Shown here in pieces: positions 8,380 to 17,387 of a stretch of 64,000 bases of DNA; positions within the stretch are counted from its first letter, which is position 1, and each line of letters opens with the position of its first letter. The notes beneath the pieces are model-generated. The model worked only from the letters and a program-made list of their open reading frames with translations. It ran no database searches and was not told the origin of the DNA. Source of the DNA: Hydrogenophaga sp. SL48 (lineage in GTDB: Bacteria > Pseudomonadota > Gammaproteobacteria > Burkholderiales > Burkholderiaceae_C). Where the stretch lies: contig NZ_CP063400.1 in the NCBI RefSeq assembly GCF_021729865.1, forward strand, positions 2,604,001 through 2,668,000, written 5' to 3'. The position numbers and the translations under genes are program-made.

Positions 8380-9029
8380 ACGCCTTGCTGAACCTCGTGC
8401 ACGCCGACGAGAGCCTGCTGGTCTTCGACAAGCCCGCAGGCCTGCTCGCCGTGCCCGGGCGCGGGCCGGACAAACAGGACTGCCTGAGCACCCGCGCACA
8501 AGCCGCCTACCCCGACGCCCTCGTGGTGCACCGGCTCGACATGGCGACCTCGGGGCTGGTGGTCATGGCGCGTGGCATCGAGGCGCAACGGCGCCTGAGC
8601 CTGGCGTTCGAGCAACGCCGGGTGCACAAACGTTACCTCGCCGTGGTCGCCGGCCACTTGCTCAATCCACTGCCCGACAACGGCTGGAACACCATCGACC
8701 TTCCGCTGATCCTGGACTGGATGGCTCGGCCGCGCAGCATCGTCGATCACGCCATCGGCAAGCCCAGCCTCACGCGCTGGTGCCTCGCCACGGGCGGCAA
8801 CGCCATACCCGGCACCACGCGGCTGGCGCTGGAGCCCGTCACCGGCCGTTCGCACCAGCTGCGCGTGCACCTGCAGGCCATCGGCTTCCCCATCGTGGGC
8901 GACCCGCTGTACGCGAGCCCGGCCCAGGAGGCCATGGCCGACCGGCTGCTGTTGCACGCGCAGGCCATCGAGATTCCGCACCCGGCCACCGGCGACATGC
9001 GGTCATTCGAGGCGCCCTGCCCGTTCTGA
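8376..9029 (+). CDS. RluA-family RNA pseudouridine synthase
   Basis: Converts uridine to pseudouridine in rRNA or tRNA. The catalytic Asp lies in the family signature VHRLDMATSGLVVMARG near residues 50-65, and later blocks KRYLAVV, PVTGRSHQLRVHLQAIGFPIVGDPLY and LLLHAQAIEIPHP are typical. At 217 residues it has no N-terminal S4 domain, so it resembles the RluA/TruC-type short forms. The start is a GTG that overlaps the preceding stop as GTGA. The exact RNA target cannot be assigned from sequence alone. Confidence 0.93.
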   Translation: MNALLNLVHADESLLVFDKPAGLLAVPGRGPDKQDCLSTRAQAAYPDALVVHRLDMATSGLVVMARGIEAQRRLSLAFEQRRVHKRYLAVVAGHLLNPLPDNGWNTIDLPLILDWMARPRSIVDHAIGKPSLTRWCLATGGNAIPGTTRLALEPVTGRSHQLRVHLQAIGFPIVGDPLYASPAQEAMADRLLLHAQAIEIPHPATGDMRSFEAPCPF

Positions 9030-9054
9030 GACCCCGTCCTGGCAAACTGGCGCC

Positions 9055-9822
9055 ATGCACGATCTGATCATCCTCACCGGCGCGTCGCGTGGCCTGGGTC
9101 TGGCCATGGCGCGTCAGCTGATCGCCCCCGGCCGCGCGCTGCTCTGCCTGTCGCGCCAGACCAGCCCCGAGCTGGCCGAGCTGGCCCGCGCCCAGGGCGC
9201 CACCGTGATGCAATGGCCGCTGGACCTGGTGGACGGCGCGGGCGCCGCCGCCCGGCTGGCGCCATGGCTGTCCCAGCTCGACGCACCCAGTCTGGCCAGC
9301 GCCACGCTGATCAACAACGCCGGCATGATCCCGCGCATCGGCCCGCTGCAAGACTGCCCACCCGAGGAGCTGACGGCCGCGCTGCGGGTCGGGCTGGAAG
9401 CACCCATGTTGCTGACCGGCGCGTTCCTGCGCGCCACCGGCGCCTGGGTGGACGCCGGCTGGCGTGGGCACCGCAAGGTGCTCAACATCTCGTCCGGCCT
9501 CGGGCGCCGCGCCATGGCGGCCCAGGCGCCTTACTGCGCCGCCAAGGCCGGCCTGGACCACTTCACCCGCTGCAGCGCGCTGGACGAAGCCCAGCGCCCG
9601 CACGGCGCCCGGCTGGTGTCGCTCGCGCCGGGCGTGATCGACACCGACATGCAGGTGCAGTTGCGCGCGGGTGATCCCGAGGCGTTCCCCGACCTGCAGC
9701 GCTTCGTGCAGCTGCAACGGCAAGGCCAGCTCAGCAGCCCCGACGACGCGGCGGCCCGCGTGCTCGCCTTTCTGAACCACCCCGACTTCGGCCAGGAGCC
9801 GGTGGCCGATGTGCGCGGCTGA
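9055..9822 (+). CDS. SDR-family NAD(P)-dependent oxidoreductase
   Basis: A 255-residue short-chain dehydrogenase. The nucleotide-binding TGASRGLG is at residues 8-15, the INNAG motif near residue 85, an active Ser in LNISSGLGRR, and the catalytic YxxxK as YCAAK near residue 160. The SSGLGRRAM / PYCAAKAGLD spacing resembles the sepiapterin-reductase/benzil-reductase branch. The C-terminus carries LAPGVIDTDMQ, as in that branch. It overlaps the histidine phosphatase gene by 14 bases. The substrate is unknown. Confidence 0.9.
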   Translation: MHDLIILTGASRGLGLAMARQLIAPGRALLCLSRQTSPELAELARAQGATVMQWPLDLVDGAGAAARLAPWLSQLDAPSLASATLINNAGMIPRIGPLQDCPPEELTAALRVGLEAPMLLTGAFLRATGAWVDAGWRGHRKVLNISSGLGRRAMAAQAPYCAAKAGLDHFTRCSALDEAQRPHGARLVSLAPGVIDTDMQVQLRAGDPEAFPDLQRFVQLQRQGQLSSPDDAAARVLAFLNHPDFGQEPVADVRG

Positions 9823-10387
9823 CCTGCGCCGACGCGGCCTGGTGGGCGCCGCCGCGCTCGGCGTGGCCACGCGCTGGGCCAGCGCCGCCGACGACAGCGA
9901 TTTCTGGCGTCAGTGGCGCGCGGGCGGCTGCGTGGTGCTCATGCGGCACGCCACCACCGAGCCCGGCACCGGCGACCCACCCGAATTCCGCCTGGGTGAC
10001 TGTCGCACGCAGCGCAACCTGAGCGACGAGGGCCGGGCGCAGGCGCGCCGGGTCGGGCAGGCCTTTGCGGCCCAGGGCGCGGGCGCTCCCACGGTGCGCT
10101 CCAGCGCCTGGTGCCGCTGCACCGAAACCGCCCAGCTGGCCTTTGGCGCGCACAGCGTGTGGCCAGCGATCAACTCCTTTTTCCAGGGCGACGCCGGTCC
10201 CGCGCAGACGCGCGAGGTGCTGCAGGCCCTGTCCGCCCACCGAGCGCCCGGCAACCTGGTGCTGGTCACGCACCAGGTCAACATCTCGGCACTGACCGGC
10301 GAATACCCGGCCATGGGCGAGCTGTTCCTGACCCGCCCGCCAGCCACCGACGGGCGGCTCAAGGTGCTCGCCCGCCAGCGCCCCTGA
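9809..10387 (+). CDS. Exported histidine phosphatase family protein
   Basis: A 192-residue phosphoglycerate-mutase-like phosphatase. The phosphohistidine motif is LMRHATTEPG near residue 48 (RHA where many members have RHG), a second Arg lies in VRSSAWCRCTETA, and the second His is in LVTHQVN near residue 153. The N-terminus (LRRRGLVGAAALGVATRWASA) looks like a twin-arginine signal, so the protein is probably periplasmic. The start inside the SDR gene is supported by that signal. The substrate is not predictable; exported members often act on phosphosugars or lipid-linked phosphates. Confidence 0.85.
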   Translation: MCAADLRRRGLVGAAALGVATRWASAADDSDFWRQWRAGGCVVLMRHATTEPGTGDPPEFRLGDCRTQRNLSDEGRAQARRVGQAFAAQGAGAPTVRSSAWCRCTETAQLAFGAHSVWPAINSFFQGDAGPAQTREVLQALSAHRAPGNLVLVTHQVNISALTGEYPAMGELFLTRPPATDGRLKVLARQRP

Positions 10388-10514
10388 CGCCTTGGCGCGG
10401 GCTGGCGTGGCCTGCACAAGGCCCGTGTAAGCCAGTCGCGCATACCATGGCGCGTTGATCGTTCGATCAGCGGTCCCTCCGACCTGCCACCCATTCCACA
10501 CACAGGAGATGAAC

Positions 10515-11699
10515 ATGAGCCGAGAAGTTGTTGTTGTCAGCGCCGCCCGCACCGCCATTGGCACCTATGGCGGCAGCCTCAAGGACACGCCCCCCACCGA
10601 ACTGGCCGCGCTGGTCGTCAAGGAAACGCTGGCGCGCGCCGGCGTGGACGGCAAGGACGTGGGCCATGTGGTGTTCGGTCACGTGGTCAACACCGAACCC
10701 AAGGACATGTACCTCTCCCGCGTGGCCGCGGTCAACGGCGGCTGCGCCGAAGGCACGCCCGCCTTCAACGTCAACCGCCTGTGCGGCTCCGGCCTGCAGG
10801 CCATCGTCTCGGCCAGCCAGTCCATCCTGCTGGGCGACTGCGACATCGCCATCGGCGGCGGTGCCGAAAACATGAGCCGCGGCCCCTACGCCAGCCTCAC
10901 GGCCCGCTGGGGCGCCCGCATGGGCGACACCAAGATGGTCGACATGGTGGTCGGCGCGCTGCACGACCCCTTCCACACCATCCACATGGGCGTGACGGCC
11001 GAAAACGTGGCCGCCCAGTTCGGCATCACGCGCGAGATGCAGGATGCGCTGGCGGTCGAGAGCCACAACCGCGCTGAGCGCGCCACCGCCGAAGGCCGTT
11101 TCAAGGACCAGATCGTCCCGGTCATGCTCAAGAGCAAGAAGGGTGAGGTGGCCTACGCCACCGACGAGCACTTCCGCCCGGGCTGCAAGCCCGAGGACAT
11201 GGCCAAGCTCAAGCCCGTGTTCGTGAAGGAAAACGGCACTGTGACCGCCGGCAATGCTTCGGGCATCAACGACGCGGCCGCGGCCGTGGTGCTGATGGAA
11301 GCGGGCACCGCCAAGGCGCGCGGCGCGAAGCCGCTGGCCCGCCTGGTGGCCTACGCGCACACCGGCCTGGACCCCAAGATCATGGGCATGGGCCCGGTGT
11401 CGGCCTCGCGCCTGGCGCTGCAGAAGGCTGGCCTCACGGTCAACGACATGGACGTGATCGAGGCCAACGAGGCCTTCGCCGCGCAGGCCTGCGCCGTGAC
11501 GAAAGAACTTGGCCTGGACCCGGCCAAGGTCAACCCCAACGGCTCGGGCATTTCACTCGGCCACCCGATCGGCGCCACCGGCGCGCTGATCACCGTGAAG
11601 GCCCTGTACGAGCTGCAGCGCATCAACGGCCGCTACGCGCTGGTGACGATGTGCATCGGCGGCGGGCAGGGCATCGCGGCGGTATTCGAGCGGGTGTGA
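10515..11699 (+). CDS. Acetyl-CoA C-acetyltransferase (thiolase)
   Basis: A 394-residue type II thiolase that condenses two acetyl-CoA, or runs the reverse thiolysis, in polyhydroxybutyrate or short-chain fatty acid metabolism. The acylated Cys is in NVNRLCGSGLQA near residue 90, the His in GHPIGATG near residue 350, and the second Cys in MCIGGGQGIA near residue 380. The second ATG at 10515 sits seven bases after AGGAG, while the ATG at 10509 touches it, so 10515 is chosen. PhaA, BktB and AtoB functions cannot be separated here, and no phaB or phaC lies next to it. Confidence 0.93.
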   Translation: MSREVVVVSAARTAIGTYGGSLKDTPPTELAALVVKETLARAGVDGKDVGHVVFGHVVNTEPKDMYLSRVAAVNGGCAEGTPAFNVNRLCGSGLQAIVSASQSILLGDCDIAIGGGAENMSRGPYASLTARWGARMGDTKMVDMVVGALHDPFHTIHMGVTAENVAAQFGITREMQDALAVESHNRAERATAEGRFKDQIVPVMLKSKKGEVAYATDEHFRPGCKPEDMAKLKPVFVKENGTVTAGNASGINDAAAAVVLMEAGTAKARGAKPLARLVAYAHTGLDPKIMGMGPVSASRLALQKAGLTVNDMDVIEANEAFAAQACAVTKELGLDPAKVNPNGSGISLGHPIGATGALITVKALYELQRINGRYALVTMCIGGGQGIAAVFERV

Positions 11700-11701
11700 A
11701 C

Positions 11702-11795
11702 ACCCTCCCCCCGCGCCGCTTCGCGTCACCCCCCGGAGGGGGGCGATGCGAGTGGCCCGGCAAAGCCGGTTCCACCGCATCCTGGGTGGGGCACG
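11702..11795 (+). repeat. 3'-sense hairpin element, copy 1 (after thiolase)
   Basis: Starts three bases after the stop. Stem parts read CGCCGCTTCGCG, CCCCCC/GGGGGG, and CCGGC-AAA-GCCGG enclosed by GATGCG/CGCATC. The remaining bases up to 11895 show no other signal. Confidence 0.8.
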
Positions 11796-11895
11796 CGCTC
11801 CGGTGATTGGCGTGGTTCTCCTTTGCTGGCCTTGACGGGAGCGCGGGTGCCGGAAACACTGGTGCCCTGAGTTTTTCCACTTTCTGTGGCATCCC

Positions 11896-13281
11896 ATGAC
11901 GCTTCAACTTCCCCCCGGCTCCCTCTGGGCGCCCATGCTGGCCGAGCTGGAGCGTGGCCTGCTGCAGCGCGACGTGGCGGCCCGGGCGCTGCTGCTGGCG
12001 GCGCTCGCGGGCGAACACGTGTTGCTGCTCGGCCCGCCGGGCACGGCCAAGAGCGAGCTGGCGCGACGGCTGCAGCGCCTGCTGCCCGGTGCGCACTATT
12101 TCGAACGCCTGCTCACCCGCTTCACCGTGCCCGAGGAGTTGTTCGGCCCGCTCTCGCTGCGCGCGCTGGAAAACGACCGCTACGAGCGTCTGACCGAGGG
12201 TTACCTGCCGAGCGCCGAAGTGGCGTTTCTCGACGAGGTGTTCAAGGCCAACTCGGCCATCCTCAACACCCTGCTCGGCCTGCTGCACGAGCGCCAGTTC
12301 GACAACGGCAGCCAGCGGGTGCCGGTGCCGCTGGTCTGCCTGATCGGGGCCAGCAACGAGCAGCCACAGGACGACAGCCTGCTCGCGTTTTATGACCGCT
12401 TCCTGCTGCGCGTGCCGGTGCAGCCGGTGGACGACGACCACTTCGCGGCGTTGCTGCAAGCCGAGGCTTTCGACGACCGCCCTGTGCACGCCGAAGCCCT
12501 GATCGACCTGGCACAGATCGAAGCGCTTCGCCAGCGTTCGGCGACGCTGCCGCTGGGCGATGGCGCCCTGGATCTGCTGCTGCAGGCGCGGCAACACGCC
12601 GCCGCGTCGGGCCAGACGGTCTCCGACCGCCGCTGGCGACAGCTCGTGGCGCTGCTGCAATGGCAGGCCGCCAGCTGCGATGCCCCGGCCGTCGGGGAAT
12701 GGGACCTGTGGGTGCTGCCGTTTGTGCTGGCGGCCGACCCGGCCCATGTGCCCGGCTGGACACGGTTCTTTCTCGATGCCGTGGCGCACACCGCGCCGCT
12801 GCCCATCGACGGGCTGGAGCGCGCCGTGATGGCCTTCGAGCAGCAGCTCGACACCGAACGCCGCGCCCCGCCCGAAGCGCAGGACGACAGCGCGGGCAAG
12901 CTGGCGCTGGCGCGCGCCATCACCCGGCCCGGCGAAGAGAGCGAGATGGTGCGCATCACCAGCGAACGCGCCCAGCGCCGCTACAGCCCGGTGCACATCG
13001 AAGCGCGCGTCGCGCAGTGCGACGCGCTGCAGGAACGGCTGGTGGCACTGCACAACGAGCGGCTGAACGAGGCCCTCGCGGTCCTGGGCAAGGCCCGCGC
13101 GCACGTCTGGCTGCCGCCGTCCTGGCTGCTGCAGATCGAGGCGGTGCACGCCGAACGCTGCGGCCAGCTCGCCGTGCTTTGTGCGCAGCACCAGTCCACG
13201 CGCCACGGCTTTGCAGCACTGCCGGTGGACACGAACGCCACCCCGGTGGCGCCACCGCCGGTGCACTGGGAAGCCTCGTGA
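11896..13281 (+). CDS. ravA: MoxR-type AAA+ ATPase RavA
   Basis: A 461-residue AAA+ chaperone-like ATPase that works with the VWA protein ViaA. The Walker A GPPGTAKS is near residue 47, the Walker B VAFLDEVFKANSAILNTLL near residue 112, sensor 1 IGASNE near residue 153 and the Arg-finger block AFYDRFLLRVPV follows. The order and blocks (TRFTVPEELFGPLSLRAL, GYLPSAE) match E. coli RavA closely. The C-terminal third is the LARA-like and helical region. The stop overlaps the viaA GTG start. In E. coli the pair interacts with the respiratory Nuo and Frd complexes; that role here is inference. Confidence 0.9.
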   Translation: MTLQLPPGSLWAPMLAELERGLLQRDVAARALLLAALAGEHVLLLGPPGTAKSELARRLQRLLPGAHYFERLLTRFTVPEELFGPLSLRALENDRYERLTEGYLPSAEVAFLDEVFKANSAILNTLLGLLHERQFDNGSQRVPVPLVCLIGASNEQPQDDSLLAFYDRFLLRVPVQPVDDDHFAALLQAEAFDDRPVHAEALIDLAQIEALRQRSATLPLGDGALDLLLQARQHAAASGQTVSDRRWRQLVALLQWQAASCDAPAVGEWDLWVLPFVLAADPAHVPGWTRFFLDAVAHTAPLPIDGLERAVMAFEQQLDTERRAPPEAQDDSAGKLALARAITRPGEESEMVRITSERAQRRYSPVHIEARVAQCDALQERLVALHNERLNEALAVLGKARAHVWLPPSWLLQIEAVHAERCGQLAVLCAQHQSTRHGFAALPVDTNATPVAPPPVHWEAS

Positions 13282-14834
13282 AAGCGTCGCCCGGCTCGGC
13301 CCCAACGGGCGGGTCGGTCGGCCATGCACGGCCATCGGGTGTTCGCACCGAAGGGCCACCGGGCAGCGCCCTGGCGGGAGTGCCCCCGGCCCCCGATGCG
13401 CCTTACCACCAGCTCGACGCGCTGCCTCGTGAACTCTGGCGCTGGGCGGTGGTGTGCAGCAGCGGCGAGGCGCCGCGCCGCCTGCCCGAACTGGTGTTGT
13501 GGCTCCGCGCGCTGCTGGACGGCGCGCTGCCCGATCCGGCGCACGATTTCGGGGACGCCGCCGCCACGCAGGCGCTGCGCCCGCTGCTTGCAGAGCTCGA
13601 CCTGCTGACCCTCACCCGCCAGAGCCCGCCGCTCACCCAGCAGGTGATGCAAAGCCTGCTCTGGCACTTCGACAGCCTGATCGACCGCCCGGTGGACGAA
13701 CCCCGGTCGCAGGCCATCGCGCGCATGAGCGCCGGCTTCCGCGCCACCTGGGACGTGCAACGCCAGGGCTGGGACGAGGTGCTGGCCTTGCTGCAATCGC
13801 TCGGCGACCTGGCGCACCTGCGCTGGGACGACCTGGCCGGCCAGCTGCACCGCCGCGAGTGGCAGGAAGCGCGCCGCATCGGCGAACTGCTGCAGCGCCT
13901 GCCCACGCTCGCCACCTTCATCGACAGCGTGGGCCGCCGCGAGACCGATCACCGGCAGCCGCCGGCCGTCAGCGCACGCCCCGAACCGGCACCACAAGCC
14001 CCCGCAGCGCGCCACCCCGCCGACGAAGAAGAGCGCCGGCCCGAGCCGACCGCCATCGATGGCGTGCGACGCTCGCGCCAGCTCGCGCGCATGACCGGCA
14101 GCGAGAGCCTGAACCTCACCCACCCCACCCTGCGCCGCCTGTGGCGCGCGCGGTTTGCCGAGGCCCAGCTGCTGAGCTACGACGACCGCGCCCGCGACAC
14201 CTCGCCGCGCCCCCTGCCCCGGCCCGACCAGCAGCCCCGGCGCCAGGTGCCCACGCACGCCGGGCGCGGCCCGCTGATCATCTGCCTCGACACCTCGGGC
14301 TCCATGCGCGATGCGCCGGAGAACGTGGCCAAGGCCTGCGTGCTGCAGGCCCTTCGCAGCGCCCACGCCGGGCGCCGCCCCTGCCGCCTGCTGGCCTTTG
14401 GCGGCCCCAGCGAGCTGCTGGAGCGCGACCTCACGCTCGACGCCACCGGCCTGGAGCACCTGCTCGACCTGATGGGCCAGAGCTTCGACGGTGGCACCGA
14501 CGTGCAGACGCCGATCGAACGGGCGATCGAACTGGTTCATACCGCCGGCTGGGAGGAAGCCGACCTGCTGGTGGTCAGCGACGGCGAGTTCGGCGTCACC
14601 CACGCCACGCTGCAGCGGCTGCGTGATGCCAAGCAGCGGCTGGCGCTGCGCGCCCACGGCATCCTGATCGGCGACCGGGAAACCATCGGCCTGCTGGAGG
14701 TCTGCGACCACCTGTACTGGGTGCGCGAATGGCGGCGCTACGGCAGCGGCGCCGCGACCGTGGGCGAGAACTTTTCGCCGGTGCACAGCCGCAGCCTGAC
14801 CGCGATGTATTTCCCCAACGCGGTGAGGAGGTGA
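13278..14834 (+). CDS. viaA: VWA-domain protein ViaA, partner of RavA
   Basis: A 518-residue protein with a helical N-terminal half and a C-terminal von Willebrand A domain. The metal-ion site is visible as DTSGSM near residue 338, a Thr in GGTDVQTP and the Asp of VVSDGEF. A GTG at 13278 overlapping the ravA stop (GTGA) is the natural start. The first 37 residues are rich in Gly, Pro and Ser and are unlike the family, so the true start could lie a little downstream. A Pro/Arg-rich linker near residues 235-260 separates the two halves. Co-translation with ravA is likely. Confidence 0.85.
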   Translation: MKASPGSAPTGGSVGHARPSGVRTEGPPGSALAGVPPAPDAPYHQLDALPRELWRWAVVCSSGEAPRRLPELVLWLRALLDGALPDPAHDFGDAAATQALRPLLAELDLLTLTRQSPPLTQQVMQSLLWHFDSLIDRPVDEPRSQAIARMSAGFRATWDVQRQGWDEVLALLQSLGDLAHLRWDDLAGQLHRREWQEARRIGELLQRLPTLATFIDSVGRRETDHRQPPAVSARPEPAPQAPAARHPADEEERRPEPTAIDGVRRSRQLARMTGSESLNLTHPTLRRLWRARFAEAQLLSYDDRARDTSPRPLPRPDQQPRRQVPTHAGRGPLIICLDTSGSMRDAPENVAKACVLQALRSAHAGRRPCRLLAFGGPSELLERDLTLDATGLEHLLDLMGQSFDGGTDVQTPIERAIELVHTAGWEEADLLVVSDGEFGVTHATLQRLRDAKQRLALRAHGILIGDRETIGLLEVCDHLYWVREWRRYGSGAATVGENFSPVHSRSLTAMYFPNAVRR

Positions 14835-14836
14835 AC

Positions 14837-14912
14837 ACCCCCGCCGCGCTGCGCGCGACCCCCTCCAGGGGGCAACGCGGTGCGGCCCGGCGGAGCCGGG
14901 ACCAAAGCGTTC
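14837..14912 (+). repeat. 3'-sense hairpin element, copy 2 (after viaA)
   Basis: Starts at the viaA stop. Stems: CGCGCTGCGCGCG, CCCCCTCCAGGGGG, CCGGCGGAGCCGG, with outer pairing AACGC/GCGTT, a compensatory change relative to GATGCG/CGCATC of copy 1. The following 200 bases before 15121 show no gene and no clear signal. Confidence 0.78.
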
Positions 14913-15120
14913 TCGGTTCAGACATTGCACGCCGGAGGTGGATCTGTGAACACTGGCTGAACAACGGAATCGGACTTTTTGCACGGTGCGCGTCACCGTT
15001 GCTCCGCACCAGGGAACCCGCTCTTGCATGTGCGGTCTCAGCCCCCACACTGTGCTGTGACTGCCCGGCCTGGCCGGGTGGCAATTCGGTGTGTTGTGTG
15101 CGCTCTACAGGAGAAACGCC

Positions 15121-15471
15121 ATGTGGAAACGACTGTCGGTGCTGTGGGCGGTGGTCAAGGGTGATGTGCGTCGCCTGTGGTTCGCACTGGGCCATCCGCA
15201 GGCGCCGGGCTGGCTCAAGGGCGGGGCGGCGGCCCTGGTGCTGTACCTGGTCTCGCCGGTTGACCTGGTCCCCGATGTGCTGCCGGTGATCGGCGTGTTG
15301 GACGACTTGATCATCGTGCCCATGGCGCTGCGCTGGCTGCTCGCGCGCCTGCCGGAACACATCCGCCTCTACGCGGACGAACGCGCCGCCGGGCGCACCG
15401 CCACGGCCCACGCCGACACCACGCCCGAAGGCTCGCGGGAGCGCATCCACCGGCGCGGGCACACCCGGTGA
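15121..15471 (+). CDS. YkvA-family (DUF1232) membrane protein
   Basis: A 116-residue small protein of the DUF1232 family. The core motif LVLYLVSPVDLVPDVLPVIGVLDDLIIVPMALRWLL spans about residues 40-75 and should form one or two membrane-embedded helices. The N-terminus is basic and amphipathic, and the C-terminus is a charged, probably disordered tail. The ATG at 15121 follows ACAGGAGAAACGCC, a strong ribosome binding site. Function of the family is not established. It converges with the antiporter gene. Confidence 0.88.
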   Translation: MWKRLSVLWAVVKGDVRRLWFALGHPQAPGWLKGGAAALVLYLVSPVDLVPDVLPVIGVLDDLIIVPMALRWLLARLPEHIRLYADERAAGRTATAHADTTPEGSRERIHRRGHTR

Positions 15472-15559
15472 CACCAGGCAGCGGGATGGTGCGTTTAGGC
15501 GAAGCCGTATCGGCTCTCTTTGGCGCCGGAGCACCACCCCTGCGCATGAGGCGATGCAG

Positions 15560-15644
15560 CCCAGGGCACCGCCGGGCTGGCTTCGCCAGACGGCCAGTGC
15601 CGCCCCCTTGAGGGGGTCGCGCGCAGCGCGGCGGGGGTGCCTCC
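15560..15644 (-). repeat. 3'-sense hairpin element, copy 3 (after the antiporter)
   Basis: On the minus strand it begins at the stop of the antiporter gene: CGCCGCGCTGCGCGCG, CCCCCTCAAGGGGG, CTGGC-GAA-GCCAG, outer GGCA/TGCC. It is oriented with the antiporter gene, not with the converging DUF1232 gene. Confidence 0.8.
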
Positions 15645-15646
15645 CC

Positions 15647-16714
15647 TCAAGGCACCAGCGACAGGAACAGGAAGGCCGCGAACAGCACCAGGTGCACGGC
15701 CCCCTGCATCACATTGGTCCGGCCCGTGGCCAGCGTGATGGTGCTGACCAGGAAGGTGAGCATCAGCAGCACCAGGTCTTTCGGAGCGAGGCCCAGCACC
15801 AGTGGCAGGTTGAGCAGCACCGAAGCGAGCACGACGGCCGGGATGGTGAGGCCGATGCTGGCCAGGGCCGAGCCCAGGGCCAGGTTCATGCTGGTCTGCA
15901 AACGATCGGCGCGCGCCGCGCGCACCGCAGCCCAGGTCTCGGGCAGCAGCACCAAGAGCGCGATGGCGATGCCGATCACCGCCTTGGGCGCGCCCATGGC
16001 CGCCACGCCCGCTTCGATGCTGGGCGACAACTGCTTGGCCAGGCCCACCACCGACACCAGCGACACCAGCAGCAAGCCGAAGCTGGCCCAGGCCTGCGCA
16101 ACCGTGGGCGGCGCGGCGTGCACGTCTTCGTTCGACGCGTTGGTGGGGGGCAGGAAGTAGTCGCGGTGCCGCACGGTCTGCACAAAGACGAACGCCCCCC
16201 ACAGCACGAGCGAGGACACCGCCACGAAGGCCAGTTGCGACACGGTGTAGAGCCCCACGCCGGCGCTGGTGGTGAACGTGGGCAACACCAGCGACAGGCC
16301 CGCCAGCGCCACCAGGGCGGCCAGCGCTGAGTTGGCGCCGTCGAGCTGGAAAGTCTGTTCGTGGTGGTGCAAGCCGCCGACCAGCAAACACAAGCCCACC
16401 ACGCCGGTGCTGATGATCATCACCGCCGAAAAAATCGTGTCGCGGGGCAAGGTGGCTTTGTCCTCACCCCCGGCGAGCATCATCGAGACGATCAGCGCGA
16501 CCTCGATCACGGTGATGGCCACCGCCAACACCAGGGTGCCGAAGGGTTCACCCACCCGGTGGGCGACCACCTCGGCGTGGTGCACCGCCGCGATCACTGC
16601 GCCGATCAGGGCCAGCGCACACACCGCCAGAAGCGCGGTACCGGGCGTCCCCATGAGAGCGCCCCCCAGCAGGGCAGCGGCGGCGAACGGCACGAGCGTG
16701 GGCCATGAAAGCAT
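15647..16714 (-). CDS. chaA: ChaA-type Ca2+(Na+,K+)/H+ antiporter
   Basis: A 355-residue inner-membrane cation/proton antiporter with about eleven hydrophobic segments. The two alpha repeats of the CaCA superfamily are visible: AITVIEVALIVSMM near residue 90 (Glu in the helix) and LLVLLPETWAAVRAA near residue 245 with the acidic residue and LGSALASIGLTIPAV after it. A His-rich LHHHEQTFQLD loop lies between helices. The start at 16714 has GAGAGGATGTTTG upstream. ChaA extrudes Na+, K+ or Ca2+ at alkaline pH in E. coli; cation preference here is not known. Confidence 0.9.
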   Translation of the reverse strand: MLSWPTLVPFAAAALLGGALMGTPGTALLAVCALALIGAVIAAVHHAEVVAHRVGEPFGTLVLAVAITVIEVALIVSMMLAGGEDKATLPRDTIFSAVMIISTGVVGLCLLVGGLHHHEQTFQLDGANSALAALVALAGLSLVLPTFTTSAGVGLYTVSQLAFVAVSSLVLWGAFVFVQTVRHRDYFLPPTNASNEDVHAAPPTVAQAWASFGLLLVSLVSVVGLAKQLSPSIEAGVAAMGAPKAVIGIAIALLVLLPETWAAVRAARADRLQTSMNLALGSALASIGLTIPAVVLASVLLNLPLVLGLAPKDLVLLMLTFLVSTITLATGRTNVMQGAVHLVLFAAFLFLSLVP

Positions 16715-16901
16715 CAAACATCCTCTCTCTGAAGTTGGGGGTGCCCGCACGGGTCGGTGGGCCTGCACAGTAACGCATTGTCCCGGTGCCCGAGGTGCCA
16801 CCGCTGAAGCACTCGACGAAGGCCCTGGAAACCACTCTGTCGGCAGATCGGCACCGGCGCGCCATGCAGCGTTCAAGCACGCCACTTCGGCCGTCGTGGC
16901 C

Positions 16902-17387
16902 TCAGGCTGCGGTGCTGTCCAAGCGCGATTCGGCGCTGGTCGCGTCCGACGAAACGGTCCGGCCGTGCACCAGCACATCGATCACCGCCAGCACCGACGG
17001 GTCGGCCACGTGAAAGCTTTGCTGGCCGAACCCACGCGTCTGCACGACCAGGCGCGGCGCCACCAGCCCATCCAGCGGTTTGAACCGCAGCAGCTTCACC
17101 TGGGCAATGTCGCTGAGCTGCACGCTGCTGCGCCACAGCCATCCCTGAGTCAGGGCCTCGCCGCTGATGCCCGTGGTGCTGAACAGGATGTGCAGGTAGT
17201 GCCACACCACGACCAGCCCGGCCAGCCCCGCCAGCAGCTTCAGCTCGGGAGGCAACACCATGCCCGCCAGCGCGCCGCGCGCAACCCACAGGCTGGCCAG
17301 CAGGCCGGCCATGGCCAGTGTGGCCAGCGCCTGGACAGCGGGAGGAAACGAGCGGCCCCGCACCGGGGAGAACACCGGCGGGCTCAC
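16902..17387 (-). CDS. Small two-helix membrane protein, PH-like
   Basis: A 161-residue protein with two membrane helices (about residues 20-37 and 48-68) followed by a cytoplasmic beta-rich domain containing FSTTGISGEALTQGWLWRSSVQLSDIAQVKLLRF, the pattern of bacterial PH-like (YdbT/YdbS-type) domains. The ATG overlaps the stop of the TRAP large-permease gene by four bases, so it is probably the third gene of that operon. No function is known; a bPH partner is not a usual TRAP component. Confidence 0.7.
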   Translation of the reverse strand: MSPPVFSPVRGRSFPPAVQALATLAMAGLLASLWVARGALAGMVLPPELKLLAGLAGLVVVWHYLHILFSTTGISGEALTQGWLWRSSVQLSDIAQVKLLRFKPLDGLVAPRLVVQTRGFGQQSFHVADPSVLAVIDVLVHGRTVSSDATSAESRLDSTAA